Source: Curtobacterium sp. MCSS17_015
GTDB lineage: Bacteria; Actinomycetota; Actinomycetes; Actinomycetales; Microbacteriaceae
Length of the DNA: 64,000 bases
Assembly (NCBI RefSeq): GCF_003234265.2
Contig: NZ_CP126256.1
Location: forward strand, 2,480,001 to 2,544,000
Reading direction: 5' to 3'
Numbering within the stretch: position 1 is the first letter of the stretch; every line of letters starts with the position of its first letter. The notes under the pieces are model-generated. The model was not told the DNA's origin. It made no database searches and worked only from the letters and a program-made list of their open reading frames with translations. Position numbers and translations under genes: made by a program. Shown one piece after another: positions 48,348-56,310 of this stretch.

Positions 48348-50676
48348 CCGGCCGTCCGTGTGACCACGCCGACGACGGCAGCAGGCTCGGCGGGAGCAGT
48401 CGTGCACGCACCAGCCGCCGGCGGGAGACCGACGCGTCGGACGCGGAACGGGCCTCCCGGAGCGCCGTCAGGAGCGTTTGCGGGTCGACTGCGCCGCCCG
48501 CCGCGTAGCGCTCGCGGTCGACCGCGTCGACGACGGTCTGCAGGTGCGGCAGCACGGACGGCGGCACCGTCGTGCGGAGCCGTCCGAGCACCGCGCGCGC
48601 CGTCCGGGCGGCGGCCGCGGCGTCACCGGGTGGTGCCGCGGCCGGGGGGAACCCGTGGTCGGCGAGGTCGTCGAGGAGTTCCCGCCAGGCCGTCACCGCC
48701 GGGTCGCGACCGGCCGCCACCGCGGCGGTGCGTCGGTGCCGACGGAACGCCCGCAGCACGCCGGGGGTGACGAGGAGCACCAGCGCGAGGAGCACCCCGA
48801 CGAGCCCGCCCCAGGCCGTGGAGGCGCCCCCACCGCCCGTCCCGCCGGCCGCGTCCGCACCCGCGGACGCGCTCGGCTCGGCGCTCGGCGACGCCGTGGG
48901 AGCGGTCGTCTCACCCGGAGCGGGCAGGGGCGTCTCGGAGGGCACCGCCGAGGGGGTCGAGGTCGGGGTCGAGTCCGCCTGTGCTGCGCCGTCGGACTCC
49001 GGTGTCGGCTCGAACGACACCCAACCCGCGCCGCGGATGTACAGCTCCGGCCACGAGTGCAGCTGCCGGTTCGACACCGTGTACTGGCCGTCCTCCCGTG
49101 CCGCACCGGCGCGGTAGCCCACGGCGACGCGGGACGGGATGCCGAGGGTACGGGCCATCACGGCCATGGCGGAGGCGAAGTGCACGCAGTAGCCCGAGCG
49201 CTCGCGCAGGAAGGTCGCGACGACGTCCATGCTGTCACCGTCGTAGCCCCGCTCGACGGGTGCCGTCTCGGAGTAGGTGAACAGGCCGCTGCGGAACCAG
49301 GACTCGAGGGCGCGCGCCCGCTCGTAGTCGGACGCCGTGCCGCCCTCGACGCGGGCGGCGGTGTCGCCGATGACGGCGGGCAGGTCGTCCGGCAACGCGG
49401 TGTCGATCCGGAGCTGCTCCGCCGACGGGGTCCGGAAACCGCGCCCGTCCGCCTGGGCGAGCCGGCCGGAGGCGGCCACCGCATCGAGGTAGGCGTTCGC
49501 CGAGACCGAGGCGCCGTACGCCTCGTACGTCGCACCCCGAGCGGTCGCCGGGCCCGTGGACCGCACGGTGTTCGTGTCCCCGGACCAGCGCCACTGCCCG
49601 AGGTCGAGGTTCGTCGACTTCGACTCGATCGACATCGCGCCGGCCGGCAGCGGCAGGTAGTTGCTCGACAGACCGGTGATCTGCACCGTCACGTCGGCGC
49701 GACCCGCCAGGCGCGGGTTCACGCCGACCGCCCACCGCGACTGGTCGGCCGTGTCGGCGGTGCTCGCGTCGGTCACCGTCGGGACCCAGTCCCCCGAGCC
49801 GAACTCGTCCAGGTCCGCGAGCTTGAGGTACTGCGGCCGCCCGTCGGCCGAGCGGTACCGGAACACCTCGAGCTCGCTCGGCCGGCGGAGGTCCTGCCCG
49901 AGTTCGAGCAGCGTGCCCGGACGGCCCGGCTGGATCGGGGACCGCACCGACCCCGTGACGCCGGAGAGCCACCCGGAGTCGAGGGGGACGAGTGCCGGCA
50001 ACCCGACCGCGACGACGAGTCCCATCACGCCCACCACGGCGGCAGGCAGCACCCGCTGCACCGGGCGGACCGAGGTCCAGAGCAGCGCGAGGAAGGCCAC
50101 CGCGGTGAGGACCACGAGCCACGCCGCCGGCGCCTCACCGGTGATGATGCCCGGCACGAGCAGGATCACGAGCGCGGGCACGGCCGCGAGCGCCGCCGTC
50201 GGGGCGATCGCAGCGAGGAACAGCGACGCCCCCGCGACCCAGGCGATCGCCACGGTCACGACCAGGCGGATCGCGTCGGTCTGCGGCAACGGCGCGGGGT
50301 TGAGCCGGATCGCCGCCAGCGTCTGCCCGAGCGCACCGTCCCGGTCGAGCCACCCGAGCGGTGCCGAGTCGTTGAGGAGCGCGACCGCGCACGAGCCGAG
50401 GACGAGCGCGCCGACGAGGGCGGCGAACCGGACACCGCGGGGGCGGGAGCGGACGGCCAGCACGACGGCGACGAGCACAGCCACGACGACGCCGCCGGAC
50501 ACCCACCACGAGATGCCCTGCAGCAGTGGGCGCATCGCGAGGGCCGCGATGAGCACGGGCACGGGGGCCAGGGCGACGACCCGGGCGTCCGGGCCGTCGT
50601 GCCGGCGGTCGTCCCGGTCGAGGACCTGTCGGACGTCGACCCGCGGTCGTGGTCGACTCGGGGTGGTGGCGGTCAT
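48331..50676 (-). CDS. Transglutaminase-like membrane protein (TgpA/DUF3488 type)
   Basis: The 781-aa protein has an N-terminal region of about six membrane helices, then an extracytoplasmic transglutaminase core with the catalytic Cys in SGYCVHFASAMAVMA and His in RQLHSWPELYI. A Ser/Pro/Thr-rich linker, a final membrane helix and a cytoplasmic tail that lacks a recognisable domain follow. It is the last gene of the canonical MoxR-DUF58-transglutaminase operon. Such operons are thought to assist maturation or proteolysis of surface proteins. The role is inferred from family knowledge. Confidence 0.9.
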   Translation of the reverse strand: MTATTPSRPRPRVDVRQVLDRDDRRHDGPDARVVALAPVPVLIAALAMRPLLQGISWWVSGGVVVAVLVAVVLAVRSRPRGVRFAALVGALVLGSCAVALLNDSAPLGWLDRDGALGQTLAAIRLNPAPLPQTDAIRLVVTVAIAWVAGASLFLAAIAPTAALAAVPALVILLVPGIITGEAPAAWLVVLTAVAFLALLWTSVRPVQRVLPAAVVGVMGLVVAVGLPALVPLDSGWLSGVTGSVRSPIQPGRPGTLLELGQDLRRPSELEVFRYRSADGRPQYLKLADLDEFGSGDWVPTVTDASTADTADQSRWAVGVNPRLAGRADVTVQITGLSSNYLPLPAGAMSIESKSTNLDLGQWRWSGDTNTVRSTGPATARGATYEAYGASVSANAYLDAVAASGRLAQADGRGFRTPSAEQLRIDTALPDDLPAVIGDTAARVEGGTASDYERARALESWFRSGLFTYSETAPVERGYDGDSMDVVATFLRERSGYCVHFASAMAVMARTLGIPSRVAVGYRAGAAREDGQYTVSNRQLHSWPELYIRGAGWVSFEPTPESDGAAQADSTPTSTPSAVPSETPLPAPGETTAPTASPSAEPSASAGADAAGGTGGGGASTAWGGLVGVLLALVLLVTPGVLRAFRRHRRTAAVAAGRDPAVTAWRELLDDLADHGFPPAAAPPGDAAAAARTARAVLGRLRTTVPPSVLPHLQTVVDAVDRERYAAGGAVDPQTLLTALREARSASDASVSRRRLVRARLLPPSLLPSSAWSHGRPVTSAG

Positions 50677-50707
50677 CGGCGGCGTCCGTCCGCGGTCGTG
50701 ACGGCGG

Positions 50708-52042
50708 TCACCGGGCGTGCCCCACCGTCGAGCTGCCCGGCACGGGGACGACGAGGACGCGCCACCCGGCTCGGTCGAGGACGCCGCGCACGGCCGGGTC
50801 CGGCGGGACGACCGTGACGAGCACGCCCCGGCTGGACCCGTTCGTGGCGGAGACGAGTTCCGCGGCCTGCTCGGGGGTGCAGCGACCGGTGACGACGGCC
50901 GTCATGCCGTGCACGTCCCGCCCGCGCACGCCGTGCAGCACGTCGGTCACGTCGCGGGCTCCGCTGCGCACGTGCACGTCCGCGAGCCCGACGAGGACCT
51001 CGGACAGGCCGCCGGCGTCGCCGCTGTGACGCACGTCGCCGCCCGGCTCGTCCGTCACCAGGGCGACACGTGAGGTCCGCGCGGACAGCGCCCTGGCGAC
51101 GCTGGCGGCCACCACGACGGCGTGCTCGAAGGCCTGGTCGCCGCCGAGGTCGGACAGCTCCGCCAGGTCGTCGCGGCCGAGCTGCTGGTACGCCTCGCGC
51201 CGGACGTCGAGCGCGACGACGGCCTCCGGCGGCTGCGCCTGGGTGGTCTGGCGGACGTGCAGACCGCCACGCTTCGCGCTCTGCCCCCAGTGCACGCGGC
51301 GGATCGGGTCGCCGGGTCGGTACGGACGCAGTTCGCTGTCGTCGGCGGAGCCGCCCTGCCCGACCCGGCCCTCGTCGGCGGAGACGGCCCCGGCGAGCGC
51401 ACCGGTGTCGAGCGCGGCGAGCGGGACGGACCCGGGGACGACGACGACCTCCTCGGCGGACACGACCGGCCGGTCGATGCGGAGCAGCCCGAACGGGTCC
51501 TCGACCCGGACCGTCACCGGGCCGACGAGGCCGCGCCCGCGGGAGATCGCGAGCGCCTCGACGTCGAGCACGGCCGGCGGCGACGCCGGTCCGACCGCCA
51601 GCAGCGACGTCGGCTCGGCGGTGCTGACGAACAGGTCGTCGAGCTGCTCCCGGACGAGCAGCGTCGACCGCGGCGCGAACCGCATGGCGGAGCCGCGCAG
51701 GGTCACCCGTTCGCGGTAGACCTCGCCGACCTGCACGACGGCGCGCGGCGCGGACCGGGAGGCCCGGAGCGGCGCCGCCACGGCCAGTGCGGTGACGACG
51801 CCGAGCACGACGAGGACGACGAGCAGCAGACCGGCGGTCACGGCGACGCTCATCGACGTGACGAGGCCGGCAGCGACGAGGCCGATCCCGGCCACGAGGA
51901 CCGTCCAGCCGCGGGGCGTCGGGCGTGGGAAGGGCGTCCGTCGCAGCATCCCGAGACCCCGCCGGCCGTAGCGGGACACCGCGGACCGTGCGGCGCCGGT
52001 GCGTCGCGCGAGCCGCCCGGCGTCGGGCCGCTGGTCCGCCAT
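50708..52042 (-). CDS. DUF58 domain protein
   Basis: This 444-aa protein has two membrane helices near residues 45-95 and then the DUF58 signature YRPGDPIRRVHWGQSAKRG, which continues into a VWA-like fold. It works with MoxR ATPases and transglutaminase proteins in surface-protein quality control or maturation. Its ATG overlaps the stop of the MoxR gene (ATGA), and the transglutaminase gene starts 31 bp after its stop. Confidence 0.92.
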   Translation of the reverse strand: MADQRPDAGRLARRTGAARSAVSRYGRRGLGMLRRTPFPRPTPRGWTVLVAGIGLVAAGLVTSMSVAVTAGLLLVVLVVLGVVTALAVAAPLRASRSAPRAVVQVGEVYRERVTLRGSAMRFAPRSTLLVREQLDDLFVSTAEPTSLLAVGPASPPAVLDVEALAISRGRGLVGPVTVRVEDPFGLLRIDRPVVSAEEVVVVPGSVPLAALDTGALAGAVSADEGRVGQGGSADDSELRPYRPGDPIRRVHWGQSAKRGGLHVRQTTQAQPPEAVVALDVRREAYQQLGRDDLAELSDLGGDQAFEHAVVVAASVARALSARTSRVALVTDEPGGDVRHSGDAGGLSEVLVGLADVHVRSGARDVTDVLHGVRGRDVHGMTAVVTGRCTPEQAAELVSATNGSSRGVLVTVVPPDPAVRGVLDRAGWRVLVVPVPGSSTVGHAR

Positions 52043-53034
52043 CAGGACCGGACGGGCGTGGCGGTGAAGGGCACCGCGGTGTCGGCGACGATCCGGACCA
52101 CGATCTCACGGGCGGTGTCCTCCGCCGAGCCGCCGAGGCCGCGGGCGACCGGGACGAGCCGGTGCGCGAGGACGATCGGCGCGAGGGCGGCGACGTCGTC
52201 GGGCGTGACGAACGGGCGACCGGCGAGGGCCGCGTACGCGCGTGCGGCCTGCGCCAGGTGCAGGGTGGCACGGGGGCTGGCGCCGAGGAGCAGGTCGGGG
52301 TGCGTCCGGGTGACGCGGACGATCTCGACGATGTACGCCTCGACGTCGGCTGCGATGTGCACCGTGCGGACGGCGGCGATCATCGAGCGCAGGGTGTCCA
52401 CGTCGACGACCGGGCGGAGGTCGCTCAGCGGGTCGTGTCGACCGCGGGCGGACAGCATCCGCCGTTCCGCCTCGGGGCTCGGGTAGCCCATCGCGATGCG
52501 CGCCATGAACCGGTCGCGCTGGGCCTCCGGCAGCGGGTACGTGCCCTCCATGTCCACCGGGTTCTGCGTCGCGACGATCATGAACGGGGACTCGAGCGGT
52601 CGGGTGACGCCGTCGACGGTGACCTGCGACTCGGCCATCGCCTCGAGGAGCGCCGACTGGGTCTTCGGGCTGGTGCGGTTGATCTCGTCGCCGATCACGA
52701 CGTTCGCGAAGACCGGACCGGGTGAGAACCGGAAGGTGCCGGACGACTGGTCGTAGATGTTCACCCCGGTCACGTCCGACGGGAGCATGTCGGAGGTGAA
52801 CTGGATGCGGTTCACCGAGCCCCCGACCGAGGCGCCGAGCGCCTTCGCGAGGACCGTCTTGCCGACGCCGGGGACGTCCTCGACGAGCAGGTGGCCCTCG
52901 GCGAGCATGACGGTCAGCGCCGTGCGGATCGCCTCGGGCTTGCCGTCCACCACGGTCGCGACCGACGAGACGATGGCCGCCCCGGCGTCCTGGATCCGGT
53001 CGATCGGGACGGTCTGGTGGGTCAGCTCCGGCAC
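52042..53034 (-). CDS. MoxR-family AAA+ ATPase
   Basis: The 330-aa AAA ATPase shows Walker A EDVPGVGKTVLAKAL, the pre-sensor FTSDMLPSDVTG, Walker B VVIGDEINRTSPKTQ, sensor-1 IVATQNPVDMEGTYPLPEAQ and a C-terminal lid domain. MoxR proteins act as chaperones for VWA/DUF58 partners, here the next two genes. It is the first gene of the operon, and a 154-bp gap without further genes separates it from the GH18-like gene upstream of it. Confidence 0.94.
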   Translation of the reverse strand: MPELTHQTVPIDRIQDAGAAIVSSVATVVDGKPEAIRTALTVMLAEGHLLVEDVPGVGKTVLAKALGASVGGSVNRIQFTSDMLPSDVTGVNIYDQSSGTFRFSPGPVFANVVIGDEINRTSPKTQSALLEAMAESQVTVDGVTRPLESPFMIVATQNPVDMEGTYPLPEAQRDRFMARIAMGYPSPEAERRMLSARGRHDPLSDLRPVVDVDTLRSMIAAVRTVHIAADVEAYIVEIVRVTRTHPDLLLGASPRATLHLAQAARAYAALAGRPFVTPDDVAALAPIVLAHRLVPVARGLGGSAEDTAREIVVRIVADTAVPFTATPVRS

Positions 53035-53188
53035 GCAGGTCTCCTCGCCGCTGGGTCGATGTGCGGCGATGCTACATCGACGCGGTGACAGCGACCGGAG
53101 GATGCGTCACCGAACGCGCGGTGCGGACGGGAGACCCGATCGGTCGGGCGACGCGGTACCGGTGCGCATCCACGCTCCGCGGCCGGCG

Positions 53189-54220
53189 TCAGTCAGCGGG
53201 CAGGGGCGACAGGTTGAGCGACCAGAGGGCGACGCCGTGCACGCCGAGTTCCCGTGCGAGGTCCCGCCGGACCTCGTAGGAGCGGGCGTCGGACCAGTGC
53301 AGTGCGCGGCCGTCGTCGAGCGTCGCCGACCACTCCCCCGTCCGGTCCGACCACTCCGCGCCGTCACCGGCCAGACGTGCAGCCGCCGCCGCGGGGATCG
53401 GTGCGGCGTCCGAACCGGCACCCCATGCGTACCCGTACCCCGCGACGCCGACGTCGATCCGCTCGGCCGGGACCCCGCCGTCGACCGCGGTCCGCACCGC
53501 TTCCTGCGCCCAGGACAGCGCGCCGATCGTGCCGGGGCCTCCCCACGGCCCGTGCTGGTCGTAGGTCATGAGCACGACGCGGTCGAGGTGCTCGGCGAGC
53601 CGGTCGAGGTCGTAGCCCCGGTCCCGGTACTCCGCCGGGTCCGTCGACGACATCATCGCGATCGACACCTCGGCGCGGTCGCCGAGCCGGTCGTGCACGG
53701 CCGCGCGCAGTTCCCGCGCGAAGGCGACGAGGCCGTCGCGGTCCTGGTCGCGCATCGACTCGAGGTCGATCTGCACGCCGTCCGTCCCGAGTTCCGCGGC
53801 GAGGTCGACGAGCTGCCCGACGACGCGCTCGCGGTTCGCCACCGACGACAGCAGTGCCGTGGCCCCCTCGGGCGAGAAGTCCCCGACCGCCGACGAGTAG
53901 TTGCTGAAGAGCACCTCGGTCGTGGCCCCGGCGTCCGCAGCGACGCCCACGAGGTCGCCGAGTCCGTCGGGCGTCTCGAGCAGGTGCGTCCCGTCGTCCG
54001 ACAGCGCCGCGCCGTCGACGCCGATCACCGTGGCGCCGCGGTCGACGGCGGTCCGCACCCGCTCGGCCGCTCCGCGACCGGGCTCGACGTACCCCTCGAC
54101 GGCGCTGCCGTCCCCACCGCCGACGGCGCTGCGGTCCGCAGGGCCGCCGGCGCTGCAGCCGGACAGCAGGAGGGCGGCGACCGCCACGGTCGTCGCTGCC
54201 GTCGTCACCCGCCGCATCAC
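53189..54220 (-). CDS. GH18-like glycosidase lipoprotein
   Basis: This 343-aa secreted lipoprotein has a lipobox LLSGC near residue 22 and a TIM-barrel of glycoside hydrolase family 18 type. The catalytic motif appears as DGVQIDLES (DxxxDxE), with SIAMMSS and VVLMTYDQHGPWGGPG later. Members hydrolyse chitin, peptidoglycan or spore-cortex glycans, or act as binding proteins. It stands alone on the minus strand after pstB. ATG 54217 is an equally good start. Confidence 0.82.
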   Translation of the reverse strand: MMRRVTTAATTVAVAALLLSGCSAGGPADRSAVGGGDGSAVEGYVEPGRGAAERVRTAVDRGATVIGVDGAALSDDGTHLLETPDGLGDLVGVAADAGATTEVLFSNYSSAVGDFSPEGATALLSSVANRERVVGQLVDLAAELGTDGVQIDLESMRDQDRDGLVAFARELRAAVHDRLGDRAEVSIAMMSSTDPAEYRDRGYDLDRLAEHLDRVVLMTYDQHGPWGGPGTIGALSWAQEAVRTAVDGGVPAERIDVGVAGYGYAWGAGSDAAPIPAAAAARLAGDGAEWSDRTGEWSATLDDGRALHWSDARSYEVRRDLARELGVHGVALWSLNLSPLPAD

Positions 54221-54308
54221 CCGCTCACCGTAACGGACCGGTCGGGCAGGACGGGCCTCCCGGTCGTCGCCGTCCGTCGACCGACGTCGCCGTGGCGGTG
54301 CCGCTCGA

Positions 54309-55175
54309 CTACCCGAAGCGGCCGTTGACGTAGTCGGCGGTCCGCGGGTCGCGCGGGGTGCCGAACATCGCCTCGGTCGGGCCGTGCTCCACGATCGCGC
54401 CGGGGGTGCCGGCCTCGGCCAGGAAGAAGGCGCACCGGTCGGAGACGCGCTGTGCCTGCTGCATGTTGTGGGTGACGATCACGACGGTGACGTCCTGTGC
54501 GAGCTCGGTGATGGTCTGCTCGATGCGACGCGTCGACGTGGGGTCGAGCGCGGAGCACGGCTCGTCCATGAGGAGCACGCGCGGCCGGACCGCCAGCGAC
54601 CGGGCGATGCAGAGGCGCTGCTGCTGGCCGCCGGAGAGCCCGCCACCGGCCTGTCGGAGGCGGTCCTTGACCTCGTTCCAGAGCCCGGCCTTCGTGAGGG
54701 TCTCCTCGACCAGGTCGGCCTTCCCGCTCTTGTCGAGCTTGACCCCCGTGAGCGCGAGGCCGGCGAGGACGTTGTCCGCGATGCTCATGGCGGGGAAGGG
54801 GTTCGGCTTCTGGAACACCATGCCGATCTGGCGGCGGGCCTCGGTGATCCGACGCGAGGCGTCGTAGATGTCGACGTCGTCGAGCAGGACCTCGCCGGCC
54901 AGCGACGCGCTCGGGACGAGTTCGTGCATCCGGTTCAGGGTGCGGAGGAAGGTGCTCTTACCGCAGCCCGAGGGGCCGATGAGCGCGGTGACCTGGCCGG
55001 CGGGCATCGTCAGCGAGACGCGGTCGAGCACCTTGTGGTCACCGAACCAGGCGGACACCTCCCGGGCGTCGAGGGTCGCCGGGGTGGCGGTCGGGATCAG
55101 CTCGGTGGGGGCGGCTGCGGCGTCGGGTGTGAACCAGCTGTCGAACTCGTCGACCATGGTGGCGGTGTCGGTCAT
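54309..55175 (-). CDS. pstB: Phosphate ABC transporter ATP-binding protein
   Basis: The 288-aa ATPase matches PstB: Walker A GPSGCGKSTFLRTLNRMHEL, the Q-loop VFQKPNPFPAMS, signature LSGGQQQRLCIARSL, Walker B LLMDEPCSALDP and the switch His in VTHNMQQA. It powers phosphate import with PstC and PstA. ATG 55175 is chosen because AAAGG precedes it; the protein then has an extra 40-residue acidic N-terminus. It is separated from pstA by four unusual genes, instead of following it directly. Confidence 0.93.
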   Translation of the reverse strand: MTDTATMVDEFDSWFTPDAAAAPTELIPTATPATLDAREVSAWFGDHKVLDRVSLTMPAGQVTALIGPSGCGKSTFLRTLNRMHELVPSASLAGEVLLDDVDIYDASRRITEARRQIGMVFQKPNPFPAMSIADNVLAGLALTGVKLDKSGKADLVEETLTKAGLWNEVKDRLRQAGGGLSGGQQQRLCIARSLAVRPRVLLMDEPCSALDPTSTRRIEQTITELAQDVTVVIVTHNMQQAQRVSDRCAFFLAEAGTPGAIVEHGPTEAMFGTPRDPRTADYVNGRFG

Positions 55176-55225
55176 GGGGGCCTTTCCGGTCATCGGTGGG
55201 CGTGCGGTCGCGGGAGGTCGGCCGG

Positions 55226-56254
55226 TCACATCAGGTTGGGGAGCAGGAGCGTGAGCTGGGACGCCGCGAACAACCCGACCGCGAGCACCACCGGGACGGC
55301 CACGACGACCGTCTGCCGGCGGCCCCACAGACGCATGCCGACGGTGAAGAGCGCGACCATCGCGGCCAGCACGACGAGCCCGAGCACCACGAACGGCCAG
55401 ACCGTCCCGTCGCCGGCCATCGTGAGCTCGCGCGGCTCGAGGCTGGAGTAGCCGAAGGCCGGGGTGGGCGTCGGCACCGGGTCGGAGACCAGTTCCGCGT
55501 CGACACGGACCACGGTGTCCGGCAGGAACGGCAGGCTTGCACCGGAGACGAGGGTGAGCCGGCCGTCGCCGACCGCCATCGGTGCGGGTACCGGGTCACC
55601 GGTCCGTCGGACGTCGGTCACGCGGTACCGTGCGGTGCCCTGGCCGGTGGTGGCGGTGAGGGTGTCGCCCCGGCGGAGCTCGGCGATCTTCCCGAAGGGG
55701 CCGCCGTAGGCCGTCTGTCGTCCGTACACCACGCTCGCCCCGGCCTGCCCGGGGAGCGGGGTGTCCCGTCGGTGACCGGGTCCGGAGCGGGTGACGTCCG
55801 ACGTGGTGCCCTGCAGGACCACGGACCGCAGGCCGATCGCGGGCACGCGGAGGATCGCGACCGGGGTGCCGTCGGCGACGAGGCGGCCGTCCGGTCCGGT
55901 CTGTCCCACGGGTGCGGTCGCGTTGGCGAGCTGGAACCGGTACGCATCGAGCGCGAGCTGCTGGTCACGCACGTACGAGACCTGCGAGACCGCGATGAAC
56001 TGGAGCGCGAACCCCACCAGGAGCAGGCCGACCACGACCACGGCGGAGCCGCCGAAGCGCCACCGCTCGGGCTGACCGAGCACCGGGAGGGCGCGTGCCG
56101 CAGGCCCGACGGGCTCGTGCGACCAGCCGCTGGTCGGGCGGCGGACCACCGGGCGGCGCACCGTGGAGCGTCGGGACGTCAGTCGGCGCAGGACGGGCCG
56201 TCGTCGGTCCGGCCGGTCCTGCCGGGAGGGGGTGCTGGTCATCGTGTCGTCCAT
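55226..56254 (-). CDS. Sortase-fold membrane protein lacking catalytic His and Cys (pseudo-sortase)
   Basis: The 342-aa protein has a cytoplasmic Arg-rich N-terminus, one membrane helix (about residues 65-90), a class-E-like sortase domain, and two C-terminal helices. Typical sortase-E landmarks are kept: GPGHRRDTPLPGQAG and AYGGPFGKIAELRRGD. Where active enzymes have AGHRT the sequence reads VYGRQT, and where they have TLTTC it reads TLVSG, so the catalytic His and Cys are gone. ATG 56242 is an alternative start; neither has a good ribosome-binding site. It lies between the PstS-like proteins and pstB and may act as a binding or scaffold module. Confidence 0.75.
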   Translation of the reverse strand: MDDTMTSTPSRQDRPDRRRPVLRRLTSRRSTVRRPVVRRPTSGWSHEPVGPAARALPVLGQPERWRFGGSAVVVVGLLLVGFALQFIAVSQVSYVRDQQLALDAYRFQLANATAPVGQTGPDGRLVADGTPVAILRVPAIGLRSVVLQGTTSDVTRSGPGHRRDTPLPGQAGASVVYGRQTAYGGPFGKIAELRRGDTLTATTGQGTARYRVTDVRRTGDPVPAPMAVGDGRLTLVSGASLPFLPDTVVRVDAELVSDPVPTPTPAFGYSSLEPRELTMAGDGTVWPFVVLGLVVLAAMVALFTVGMRLWGRRQTVVVAVPVVLAVGLFAASQLTLLLPNLM

Positions 56255-56271
56255 CGCAGGTGGTGGGAGGG

Positions 56272-56302
56272 GCCCGGCCGGCCGTCGTGCGGCCGGCCGG
56301 GC
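56272..56302 (-). terminator. Hairpin between the PstS/Ig-like gene and the pseudo-sortase gene
   Basis: A perfect 13-bp stem (56272-56284 with 56290-56302, arm GCCCGGCCGGCCG) with a 5-nt loop begins 8 bp after the stop codon. It probably lowers transcription into the pseudo-sortase and pstB genes relative to the binding proteins. Confidence 0.7.
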
Positions 56303-56310
56303 AGGGGGTG

